Translations under genes and position numbers: made by a program
Assembly (NCBI RefSeq): GCF_963576545.1
Contig: NW_026870478.1
Coordinates: forward strand, 1 to 64,000
Direction of reading: 5' to 3'
From: Limanda limanda
Lineage: Eukaryota; Chordata; Actinopteri; Pleuronectiformes; Pleuronectidae
Length of the DNA: 64,000 bases
The notes under the pieces: model-generated
The model's input: only the letters and a program-made list of their open reading frames with translations
Told to the model about the DNA's origin: nothing
Database searches by the model: none
In this document: one piece after another, positions 9,987-21,365 of the stretch
How positions within the stretch are numbered: the stretch's first letter is position 1
Layout: each line of letters starts with the position of its first letter

Positions 9987-12900
9987 GCAAGTAGGCTCTA
10001 CCCCCACTAAATGGGGTTGCGCGCATCGATCGGTACCATCCTTGAGCTTCTCCGACTTTCGGAAGGGTTAGGGTTAGGGATGAAAGCACATAGGAGAAAG
10101 AGATATTCTTGAATAACTTTTTTTGTGAAGGTCGGAGAGACTTGCAAGTAGGCTGTACCCCCACTAAATGGGGTAGCGCGCATCGATCGGTACCATCCTT
10201 GAGCTTCTCCGACTTTCGGAAGGGTTAGGGTTAGGGTTAGGGATGAAAGCACATAGGAGAAAGAGATATTCTTGAATAACTTTTTTTGTGAAGGTCGGAG
10301 AGACTTGCAAGTAGGCTCTACCCCCACTAAATGGGGTAGCGCACATCGATCGGTACCATCCTTGAGCTTCTCCGACTTTCGGAAGGGTTAGGGTTAGGGT
10401 TAGGGATGAAAGCACATAGGAGAAAGAGATATTCTTGAATAACTTTTTTTGTGAAGGTCGGAGAGACTTGCAAGTAGGCTCTGCCCCCACTAAATGGGGT
10501 AGCGCGCATCGATCGGTACCATCCTTGAGCTTCTCCGACTTTCGGAAGGGTTAGGGTTAGGGTTAGGGATGAAAGCACATAGGAGAAAGAGATATTCTTG
10601 AATAACTTTTTTTGTGAAGGTCGGAGAGACTTGGAAAGTGGTTGCATCTGGACTAATTTGGGTCCTGCGGATCGATTCGTACCATCCCCGAGCTTGTACG
10701 ACCTTCGGAAGAGGTCGACCGACGAAATTCCCCCAAATCTGAGGAGATATTCTTGAATAACTTTTTTTGTGAAGGTCGGAGAGACTTGCAAGTAGGCTCT
10801 ACCCCCACTAAATGGGGTAGCGCGCATCGATCGGTACCATCCTTGAGCTTCTCCGACTTTCGGAAGGGTTAGGGTTAGGGTTAGGGATGAAAGCACATAG
10901 GAGAAAGAGATATTCTTGAATAACTTTTTTTGTGAAGGTCGGAGAGACTTGGAAAGTGGTTGCATCTGGACTAATTTGGGTCCTGCGGATCGATTGGTAC
11001 CATCCCCGAGCTTGTAAGACCTTCGGAAGAGGTCGACCGACGAAATTCCCCCAAATCTGAGGAGATATTCTTGAATAACTTTTTTTGTGAAGGTCGGAGA
11101 GACTTGCAAGTAGGCTCTACCCCCACTAAATGGGGTTGCGCGCATCGATCGGTACCATCCTTGAGCTTCTCCGACTTTCGGAAGGGTTAGGGTTAGGGTT
11201 AGGGATGAAAGCACATAGGAGAAAGAGATATTCTTGAATAACTTTTTTTGTGAAGGTCGGAGAGACTTGCAAGTAGGCTCTACCCCCACTAAATGGGGTA
11301 GCGCGCATCGATCGGTACCATCCTTGAGCTTCTCCGACTTTCGGAAGGGTTAGGGTTAGGGTTAGGGATGAAAGCACATAGGAGAAAGAGATATTCTTGA
11401 ATAACTTTTTTTGTGAAGGTCGGAGAGACTTGCAAGTAGGCTCTACCCCCACTAAATGGGGTAGCGCGCATCGATCGGTACCATCCTTGAGCTTCTCCGA
11501 CTTTCGGAAGGGTTAGGGTTAGGGTTAGGGATGAAAGCACATAGGAGAAAGAGATATTCTTGAATAACTTTTTTTGTGAAGGTCGGAGAGACTTGCAAGT
11601 AGGCTCTGCCCCCACTAAATGGGGTAGCGCGCATCGATCGGTACCATCCTTGAGCTTCTCCGACTTTCGGAAGGGTTAGGGTTAGGGTTAGGGATGAAAG
11701 CACATAGGAGAAAGAGATATTCTTGAATAACTTTTTTTGTGAAGGTCGGAGAGACTTGGAAAGTGGTTGCATCTGGACTAATTTGGGTCCTGCGGATCGA
11801 TTCGTACCATCCCCGAGCTTGTACGACCTTCGGAAGAGGTCGACCGACGAAATTCCCCCAAATCTGAGGAGATATTCTTGAATAACTTTTTTTGTGAAGG
11901 TCGGAGAGACTTGCAAGTAGGCTCTACCCCCACTAAATGGGGTAGCGCGCATCGATCGGTACCATTCTTGAGCTTCTCCGACTTTCGGAAGGGTTAGGGT
12001 TAGGGTTAGGGATGAAAGCACATAGGAGAAAGAGATATTCTTGAATAACTTTTTTTGTGAAGGTCGGAGAGACTTGGAAAGTGGTTGCATCTGGACTAAT
12101 TTGGGTCCTGCGGATCGATTGGTACCATCCCCGAGCTTGTACGACCTTCGGAAGAGGTCGACCGACGAAATTCCCCCAAATCTGAGGAGATATTCTTGAA
12201 TAACTTTTTTTGTGAAGGTCGGAGAGACTTTCAAGTAGGCTCTACCCCCACTAAATGGGGTTGCGCGCATCGATCGGTACCATCCTTGAGCTTCTCCGAC
12301 TTTCGGAAGGGTTAGGGTTAGGGTTAGGGATGAAAGCACATAGGAGAAAGAGATATTCTTGAATAACTTTTTTTGTGAAGGTCGGAGAGACTTGGAAAGT
12401 GGTTGCATCTGGACTAATTTGGGTCCTGCGGATCGATTGGTACCATCCCCGAGCTTGTACGACCTTCGGAAGAGGTCGACCGACGAAATTCCCCCAAATC
12501 TGAGGAGATATTCTTGAATAACTTTTTTTGTGAAGGTCGGAGAGACTTGCAAGTAGGCTCTACCCCCACTAAATGGGGTTGCGCGCATCGATCGGTACCA
12601 TCCTTGAGCTTCTCCGACTTTCGGAAGGGTTAGGGTTAGGGTTAGGGATGAAAGCACATAGGAGAAAGAGATATTCTTGAATAACTTTTTTTGTGAAGGT
12701 CGGAGAGACTTGCAAGTAGGCTCTACCCCCACTAAATGGGGTAGCGCGCATCGATCGGTACCATCCTTGAGCTTCTCCGACTTTCGGAAGGGTTAGGGTT
12801 AGGGTTAGGGATGAAAGCACATAGGAGAAAGAGATATTCTTGAATAACTTTTTTTGTGAAGGTCGGAGAGACTTGCAAGTAGGCTCTACCCCCACTAAAT

Positions 12901-13200
12901 GGGGTAGCGCGCATCGATCGGTACCATCCTTGAGCTTCTCCGACTTTCGGAAGGGTTAGGGTTAGGGTTAGGGATGAAAGCACATAGGAGAAAGAGATAT
13001 TCTTGAATAACTTTTTTTGTGAAGGTCGGAGAGACTTGCAAGTAGGCTCTACCCCCACTAAATGGGGTAGCGCGCATCGATCGGTACCATCCTTGAGCTT
13101 CTCCGACTTTCGGAAGGGTTAGGGTTAGGGTTAGGGATGAAAGCACATAGGAGAAAGAGATATTCTTGAATAACTTTTTTTGTGAAGGTCGGAGAGACTT
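9987..13200 (+). repeat. Higher-order repeat 'alpha', copy 3 (complete, 3,214 bp)
   Basis: Fifteen A and five B monomers: 14 x 163 + 157 + 5 x 155 = 3,214 bp, matching the observed spacing exactly. It keeps GCTGTAC (A landmark 10165), GCGCAC (10328), GTAAGAC in the second B, CATTCTTG (11934) and CTTTCAAG (12252), all shared with copy 1. It is the cleanest reference for this block in the left half. Confidence 0.9.
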
Positions 13201-16200
13201 GCAAGTAGGCTCTGCCCCCACTAAATGGGGTAGCGCGCATCGATCGGTACCATCCTTGAGCTTCTCCGACTTTCGGAAGGGTTAGGGTTAGGGTTAGGGA
13301 TGAAAGCACATAGGAGAAAGAGATATTCTTGAATAACTTTTTTTGTGAAGGTCGGAGAGACTTGGAAAGTGGTTGCATCTGGACTAATTTGGGTCCTGCG
13401 GATCGATTCGTACCATCCCCGAGCTTGTACGACCTTCGGAAGAGGTCGACCGACGAAATTCCCCCAAATCTGAGGAGATATTCTTGAATAACTTTTTTTG
13501 TGAAGGTCGGAGAGACTTGCAAGTAGGCTCTACCCCCACTAAATGGGGTAGCGCGCATCGATCGGTACCATCCTTGAGCTTCTCCGACTTTCGGAAGGGT
13601 TAGGGTTAGGGTTAGGGATGAAAGCACATAGGAGAAAGAGATATTCTTGAATAACTTTTTTTGTGAAGGTCGGAGAGACTTGAAAAGTGGTTGCATCTGG
13701 ACTAATTTGGGTCCTGCGGATCGATTGGTACCATCCCCGAGCTTGTACGACCTTCGGAAGAGGTCGAACGACGAAATTCCCCCAAATCTGAGGAGATATT
13801 CTTGAATAACTTTTTTTGTGAAGGTCGGAGAGACTTGCAAGTAGGCTCTACCCCCACTAAATGGGGTAGCGCGCATCGATCAGTACCATCCTTGAGCTTC
13901 TCCGACTTTCGGAAGGGTTAGGGTTAGGGTTAGGGATGAAAGCACATAGGAGAAAGAGATATTCTTGAATAACTTTTTTTGTGAAGGTCGGAGAGACTTG
14001 CAAGTAGGCTCTGCCCCCACTAAATGGGGTAGCGCGCATCGATCGGTACCATCCTTGAGCTTCTCCGACTTTCGGAAGGGTTAGGGTTAGGGTTAGGGAT
14101 GAAAGCACATAGGAGAAAGAGATATTCTTGAATAACTTTTTTTGTGAAGGTCGGAGAGACTTGGAAAGTGGTTGCATCTGGACTAATTTGGGTCCTGCGG
14201 ATCGATTCGTACCATCCCCGAGCTTGTACGACCTTCGGAAGAGGTCGACCGACGAAATTCCCCCAAATCTGAGGAGATATTCTTGAATAACTTTTTTTGT
14301 GAAGGTCGGAGAGACTTGCAAGTAGGCTCTACCCCCACTAAATGGGGTAGCGCGCATCGATCGGTACCATTCTTGAGCTTCTCCGACTTTCGGAAGGGTT
14401 AGGGTTAGGGTTAGGGATGAAAGCACATAGGAGAAAGAGATATTCTTGAATAACTTTTTTTGTGAAGGTCGGAGAGACTTGGAAAGTGGTTGCATCTGGA
14501 CTAATTTGGGTCCTGCGGATCGATTGGTACCATCCCCGAGCTTGTACGACCTTCGGAAGAGGTCGACCGACGAAATTCCCCCAAATCTGAGGAGATATTC
14601 TTGAATAACTTTTTTTGTGAAGGTCGGAGAGACTTTCAAGTAGGCTCTACCCCCACTAAATGGGGTTGCGCGCATCGATCGGTACCATCCTTGAGCTTCT
14701 CCGACTTTCGGAAGGGTTAGGGTTAGGGTTAGGGATGAAAGCACATAGGAGAAAGAGATATTCTTGAATAACTTTTTTTGTGAAGGTCGGAGAGACTTGG
14801 AAAGTGGTTGCATCTGGACTAATTTGGGTCCTGCGGATCGATTGGTACCATCCCCGAGCTTGTACGACCTTCGGAAGAGGTCGACCGACGAAATTCCCCC
14901 AAATCTGAGGAGATATTCTTGAATAACTTTTTTTGTGAAGGTCGGAGAGACTTGCAAGTAGGCTCTACCCCCACTAAATGGGGTTGCGCGCATCGATCGG
15001 TACCATCCTTGAGCTTCTCCGACTTTCGGAAGGGTTAGGGTTAGGGTTAGGGATGAAAGCACATAGGAGAAAGAGATATTCTTGAATAACTTTTTTTGTG
15101 AAGGTCGGAGAGACTTGCAAGTAGGCTCTACCCCCACTAAATGGGGTAGCGCGCATCGATCGGTACCATCCTTGAGCTTCTCCGACTTTCGGAAGGGTTA
15201 GGGTTAGGGTTAGGGATGAAAGCACATAGGAGAAAGAGATATTCTTGAATAACTTTTTTTGTGAAGGTCGGAGAGACTTGCAAGTAGGCTCTACCCCCAC
15301 TAAATGGGGTAGCGCGCATCGATCGGTACCATCCTTGAGCTTCTCCGACTTTCGGAAGGGTTAGGGTTAGGGTTAGGGATGAAAGCACATAGGAGAAAGA
15401 GATATTCTTGAATAACTTTTTTTGTGAAGGTCGGAGAGACTTGCAAGTAGGCTCTACCCCCACTAAATGGGGTAGCGCGCATCGATCGGTACCATCCTTG
15501 AGCTTCTCCGACTTTCGGAAGGGTTAGGGTTAGGGTTAGGGATGAAAGCACATAGGAGAAAGAGATATTCTTGAATAACTTTTTTTGTGAAGGTCGGAGA
15601 GACTTGCAAGTAGGCTCTGCCCCCACTAAATGGGGTAGCGCGCATCGATCGGTACCATCCTTGAGCTTCTCCGACTTTCGGAAGGGTTAGGGTTAGGGTT
15701 AGGGATGAAAGCACATAGGAGAAAGAGATATTCTTGAATAACTTTTTTTGTGAAGGTCGGAGAGACTTGGAAAGTGGTTGCATCTGGACTAATTTGGGTC
15801 CTGCGGATCGATTCGTACCATCCCCGAGCTTGTACGACCTTCGGAAGAGGTCGACCGACGAAATTCCCCCAAATCTGAGGAGATATTCTTGAATAACTTT
15901 TTTTGTGAAGGTCGGAGAGACTTGCAAGTAGGCTCTACCCCCACTAAATGGGGTAGCGCGCATCGATCGGTACCATCCTTGAGCTTCTCCGACTTTCGGA
16001 AGGGTTAGGGTTAGGGTTAGGGATGAAAGCACATAGGAGAAAGAGATATTCTTGAATAACTTTTTTTGTGAAGGTCGGAGAGACTTGGAAAGTGGTTGCA
16101 TCTGGACTAATTTGGGTCCTGCGGATCGATTGGTACCATCCCCGAGCTTGTACGACCTTCGGAAGAGGTCGACCGACGAAATTCCCCCAAATCTGAGGAG

Positions 16201-16567
16201 ATATTCTTGAATAACTTTTTTTGTGAAGGTCGGAGAGACTTGCAAGTAGGCTCTACCCCCACTAAATGGGGTTGCGCGCATCGATCGGTACCATCCTTGA
16301 GCTTCTCCGACTTTCGGAAGGGTTAGGGTTAGGGTTAGGGATGAAAGCACATAGGAGAAAGAGATATTCTTGAATAACTTTTTTTGTGAAGGTCGGAGAG
16401 ACTTGCAAGTAGGCTCTACCCCCACTAAATGGGGTAGCGCGCATCGATCGGTACCATCCTTGAGCTTCTCCGACTTTCGGAAGGGTTAGGGTTAGGGTTA
16501 GGGATGAAAGCACATAGGAGAAAGAGATATTCTTGAATAACTTTTTTTGTGAAGGTCGGAGAGACTT
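13201..16567 (+). repeat. Repeat of the distal alpha half plus linker
   Basis: It opens with A-g, Bc, A, B(GAAAAG, GTCGAAC), A(GATCAGTACC). Then 14000-15605 repeats the 1,606-bp second half of alpha seen at 11595-13200, including CATTCTTG (14339) and CTTTCAAG (14657). The final 962 bp (15606-16567) are the linker A-g, Bc, A, Bg, A2, A that precedes most beta blocks. Confidence 0.85.
16087..16241 (+). repeat. Representative B monomer, 155 bp
   Basis: The first 78 bp align without gaps to A, about 55 of 78 identical by eye, so A and B descend from one ancestral monomer. It keeps ATCGAT (16125-16130) and GGTACC (16132-16137). The middle block (16165-16199) replaces the telomeric tract of A and is 8 bp shorter. 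It contains the 8-bp palindrome GGTCGACC (16167-16174), and CGACCT (16153-16158) can pair with AGGTCG (16166-16171). The last 42 bp (16200-16241) match A. Two main subtypes are seen: Bg (GATTGGTACC) and Bc (GATTCGTACC, which loses the KpnI-type site). A third, GAAAAGTGG in place of GGAAAGTGG, marks beta blocks. B is always flanked by A. Confidence 0.97.
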
Positions 16568-18173
16568 GCAAGTAGGCTCTACCCCCACTAAATGGGGTAG
16601 CGCACATCGATCGGTACCATCCTTGAGCTTCTCCGACTTTCGGAAGGGTTAGGGTTAGGGTTAGGGATGAAAGCACATAGGAGAAAGAGATATTCTTGAA
16701 TAACTTTTTTTGTGAAGGTCGGAGAGACTTGCAAGTAGGCTCTACCCCCACTAAATGGGGTAACGCGCATCGATCGGTACCATCCTTGAGCTTCTCCGAC
16801 TTTCGGAAGGGTTAGGGTTAGGGTTAGGGATGAAAGCACATAGGAGAAAGAGATATTCTTGAATAACTTTTTTTGTGAAGGTCGGAGAGACTTGGAAAGT
16901 GGTTGCATCTGGACTAATTTGGGACCTGCGGATCGATTGGTACCATCCCCGAGCTTGTACGACCTTCGGAAGAGGTCGACCGACGAAATTCCCCCAAATC
17001 TGAGGAGATATTCTTGAATAACTTTTTTTGTGAAGGTCGGAGAGACTTGCAAGTAGGCTCTACCCCCACTAAATGGGGTTGCGCGCATCGATCGGTACCA
17101 TCCTTGAGCTTCTCCGACTTTCGGAAGGGTTAGGGTTAGGGTTAGGGATGAAAGCACATAGGAGAAAGAGATATTCTTGAATAACTTTTTTTGTGAAGGT
17201 CGGAGAGACTTGCAAGTAGGCTCTACCCCCACTAAATGGGGTAGCGCGCATCGATCGGTACCATCGTTGAGCTTCTCCGACTTTCGGAAGGGTTAGGGTT
17301 AGGGTTAGGGATGAAAGCACATAGGAGAAAGAGATATTCTTGAATAACTTTTTTTGTGAAGGTCGGAGAGACTTGGAAAGTGGTTGCATCTGGACTAATT
17401 TGGGTCCTGTAGATCGATTGGTACCATCCCCGAGCTTGTACGACCTTCGGAAGAGGTCGACCGACGAAATTCCCCCAAATCTGAGGAGATATTCTTGAAT
17501 AACTTTTTTTGTGAAGGTCGGAGAGACTTGCAAGTAGGCTCTACCCCCACTAAATGGGGTTGCGCGCATCGATCGGTACCATCCTTGAGCTTCTCCGACT
17601 TTCGGAAGGGTTAGGGTTAGGGTTAGGGATGAAAGCACATAGGAGAAAGAGATATTCTTGAATAACTTTTTTTGTGAAGGTCGGAGAGACTTGCAAGTAG
17701 GCTCTACCCCCACTAAATGGGGTAGCGCGCATCGATCGGTACCATCCTTGAGCTTCTCCGACTTTCGGAAGGGTTAGGGTTAGGGTTAGGGATGAAAGCA
17801 CATAGGAGAAAGAGATATTCTTGAATAACTTTTTTTGTGAAGGTCGGAGAGACTTGAAAAGTGGTTGCATCTGGACTAATTTGGGTCCTGCGGATCGATT
17901 GGTACCATCCCCGAGCTTGTACGACCTTCGGAAGAGGTCGACCGACGAAATTCCCCCAAATCTGAGGAGATATTCTTGAATAACTTTTTTTTTGAAGGTC
18001 GGAGAGACTTGCAAGTAGGCTCTACCCCCACTAAATGGGGTAGCGCGCATCGATCGGTACCATCCTTGAGCTTCTCCGACTTTCGGAAGGGTTAGGGTTA
18101 GGGTTAGGGATGAAAGCACATAGGAGAAAGAGATATTCTTGAATAACTTTTTTTGTGAAGGTCGGAGAGACTT
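16568..18173 (+). repeat. Higher-order repeat 'beta', copy 1, internally deleted by 799 bp
   Basis: It starts A(GCGCAC, landmark 16589), A(GTAACG), B, A2, A(ATCGTTGAG), B(TGTAGATCG), A2, A, B(GAAAAG with T9), A. Full beta copies have two GAAAAG B units 799 bp apart, and only the second has the T9 variant. Here the single GAAAAG unit already has T9, and the block is 1,606 instead of 2,405 bp. This is what an in-register exchange between the two GAAAAG units would give. Confidence 0.82.
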
Positions 18174-21100
18174 GGAAAGTGGTTGCATCTGGACTAATTT
18201 GGGTCCTGCGGATCGATTGGTACCATCCCCGAGCTTGTACGACCTTCGGAAGAGGTCGACCGACGAAATTCCCCCAAATCTGAGGAGATATTCTTGAATA
18301 ACTTTTTTTGTGAAGGTCGGAGAGACTTGCAAGTAGGCTCTACCCCCACTAAATGGGGTTGCGCGCATCGATCGGTACCATCCTTGAGCTTCTCCGACTT
18401 TCGGAAGGGTTAGGGTTAGGGTTAGGGATGAAAGCACATAGGAGAAAGAGATATTCTTGAATAACTTTTTTTGTGAAGGTCGGAGAGACTTGCAAGTAGG
18501 CTCTACCCCCACTAAATGGGGTAGCGCGCATCGATCGGTACCATCCTTGAGCTTCTCCGACTTTCGGAAGGGTTAGGGTTAGGGTTAGGGATGAAAGCAC
18601 ATAGGAGAAAGAGATATTCTTGAATAACTTTTTTTGTGAAGGTCGGAGAGACTTGCAAGTAGGCTCTACCCCCACTAAATGGGGTAGCGCGCATCGATCG
18701 GTACCATCCTTGAGCTTCTCCGACTTTCGGAAGGGTTAGGGTTAGGGATGAAAGCACATAGGAGAAAGAGATATTCTTGAATAACTTTTTTTGTGAAGGT
18801 CGGAGAGACTTGCAAGTAGGCTCTGCCCCCACTAAATGGGGTAGCGCGCATCGATCGGTACCATCCTTGAGCTTCTCCGACTTTCGGAAGGGTTAGGGTT
18901 AGGGTTAGGGATGAAAGCACATAGGAGAAAGAGATATTCTTGAATAACTTTTTTTGTGAAGGTCGGAGAGACTTGGAAAGTGGTTGCATCTGGACTAATT
19001 TGGGTCCTGCGGATCGATTCGTACCATCCCCGAGCTTGTACGACCTTCGGAAGAGGTCGACCGACGAAATTCCCCCAAATCTGAGGAGATATTCTTGAAT
19101 AACTTTTTTTGTGAAGGTCGGAGAGACTTGCAAGTAGGCTCTACCCCCACTAAATGGGGTAGCGCGCATCGATCGGTACCATCCTTGAGCTTCTCCGACT
19201 TTCGGAAGGGTTAGGGTTAGGGTTAGGGATGAAAGCACATAGGAGAAAGAGATATTCTTGAATAACTTTTTTTGTGAAGGTCGGAGAGACTTGGAAAGTG
19301 GTTGCATCTGGACTAATTTGGGTCCTGCGGATCGATTGGTACCATCCCCGAGCTTGTAAGACCTTCGGAAGAGGTCGACCGACGAAATTCCCCCAAATCT
19401 GAGGAGATATTCTTGAATAACTTTTTTTGTGAAGGTCGGAGAGACTTGCAAGTAGGCTCTACCCCCACTAAATGGGGTTGCGCGCATCGATCGGTACCAT
19501 CCTTGAGCTTCTCCGACTTTCGGAAGGGTTAGGGTTAGGGGTAGGGATGAAAGCACATAGGAGAAAGAGATATTCTTGAATAACTTTTTTTGTGAAGGTC
19601 GGAGAGACTTGCAAGTAGGCTCTACCCCCACTAAATGGGGTAGCGCGCATCGATCGGTACCATCCTTGAGCTTCTCCGACTTTCGGAAGGGTTAGGGTTA
19701 GGGTTAGGGATGAAAGCACATAGGAGAAAGAGATATTCTTGAATAACTTTTTTTGTGAAGGTCGGAGAGACTTGAAAAGTGGTTGCATCTGGACTAATTT
19801 GGGTCCTGCGGATCGATTGGTACCATCCCCGAGCTTGTACGACCTTCGGAAGAGGTCGACCGACGAAATTCCCCCAAATCTGAGGAGATATTCTTGAATA
19901 ACTTTTTTTTTGAAGGTCGGAGAGACTTGCAAGTAGGCTCTACCCCCACTAAATGGGGTAGCGCGCATCGATCGGTACCATCCTTGAGCTTCTCCGACTT
20001 TCGGAAGGGTTAGGGTTAGGGTTAGGGATGAAAGCACATAGGAGAAAGAGATATTCTTGAATAACTTTTTTTGTGAAGGTCGGAGAGACTTGGAAAGTGG
20101 TTGCATCTGGACTAATTTGGGTCCTGCGGATCGATTGGTACCATCCCCGAGCTTGTACGACCTTCGGAAGAGGTCGACCGACGAAATTCCCCCAAATCTG
20201 AGGAGATATTCTTGAATAACTTTTTTTGTGAAGGTCGGAGAGACTTGCAAGTAGGCTCTACCCCCACTAAATGGGGTTGCGCGCATCGATCGGTACCATC
20301 CTTGAGCTTCTCCGACTTTCGGAAGGGTTAGGGTTAGGGTTAGGGATGAAAGCACATAGGAGAAAGAGATATTCTTGAATAACTTTTTTTGTGAAGGTCG
20401 GAGAGACTTGCAAGTAGGCTCTACCCCCACTAAATGGGGTAGCGCGCATCGATCGGTACCATCCTTGAGCTTCTCCGACTTTCGGAAGGGTTAGGGTTAG
20501 GGTTAGGGATGAAAGCACATAGGAGAAAGAGATATTCTTGAATAACTTTTTTTGTGAAGGTCGGAGAGACTTGCAAGTAGGCTCTACCCCCACTAAATGG
20601 GGTAGCGCGCATCGATCGGTACCATCCTTGAGCTTCTCCGACTTTCGGAAGGGTTAGGGTTAGGGATGAAAGCACATAGGAGAAAGAGATATTCTTGAAT
20701 AACTTTTTTTGTGAAGGTCGGAGAGACTTGCAAGTAGGCTCTGCCCCCACTAAATGGGGTAGCGCGCATCGATCGGTACCATCCTTGAGCTTCTCCGACT
20801 TTCGGAAGGGTTAGGGTTAGGGTTAGGGATGAAAGCACATAGGAGAAAGAGATATTCTTGAATAACTTTTTTTGTGAAGGTCGGAGAGACTTGGAAAGTG
20901 GTTGCATCTGGACTAATTTGGGTCCTGCGGATCGATTCGTACCATCCCCGAGCTTGTACGACCTTCGGAAGAGGTCGACCGACGAAATTCCCCCAAATCT
21001 GAGGAGATATTCTTGAATAACTTTTTTTGTGAAGGTCGGAGAGACTTGCAAGTAGGCTCTACCCCCACTAAATGGGGTAGCGCGCATCGATCGGTACCAT

Positions 21101-21365
21101 CCTTGAGCTTCTCCGACTTTCGGAAGGGTTAGGGTTAGGGTTAGGGATGAAAGCACATAGGAGAAAGAGATATTCTTGAATAACTTTTTTTGTGAAGGTC
21201 GGAGAGACTTGGAAAGTGGTTGCATCTGGACTAATTTGGGTCCTGCGGATCGATTGGTACCATCCCCGAGCTTGTACGACCTTCGGAAGAGGTCGACCGA
21301 CGAAATTCCCCCAAATCTGAGGAGATATTCTTGAATAACTTTTTTTGTGAAGGTCGGAGAGACTT
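17530..21365 (+). repeat. Tandem duplication, 2 x 1,918 bp
   Basis: 17530-19447 and 19448-21365 have the same order: A2, A, B(GAAAAG, T9), A, Bg, A2, A, A(two hexamers), A-g, Bc, A, Bg. Landmarks are 1,918 bp apart throughout (17551/19469, 18032/19950, 18676/20594, 18833/20751). Differences include TTAGGGGTAGGG near 19538 (second copy only) and GTAAGAC in the last B of the first copy only. The first copy overlaps the end of beta copy 1. Confidence 0.88.

Noticed and set aside
11452..12732. 426-codon reverse-strand open frame (also at 3765-5045, 13857-15137, 33880-35160, 41409-42689)
   Set aside because: It is a by-product of the 318-bp A+B period. It has no recognisable domain, starts at GTG inside the repeat, varies with B placement and is interrupted at every A-A step.
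16165..16174. Pol III B-box in the B monomer (GAGGTCGACC)
   Set aside because: It resembles the B-box only loosely, no paired A-box or tRNA-like fold was found, and T7 runs would stop such transcripts.
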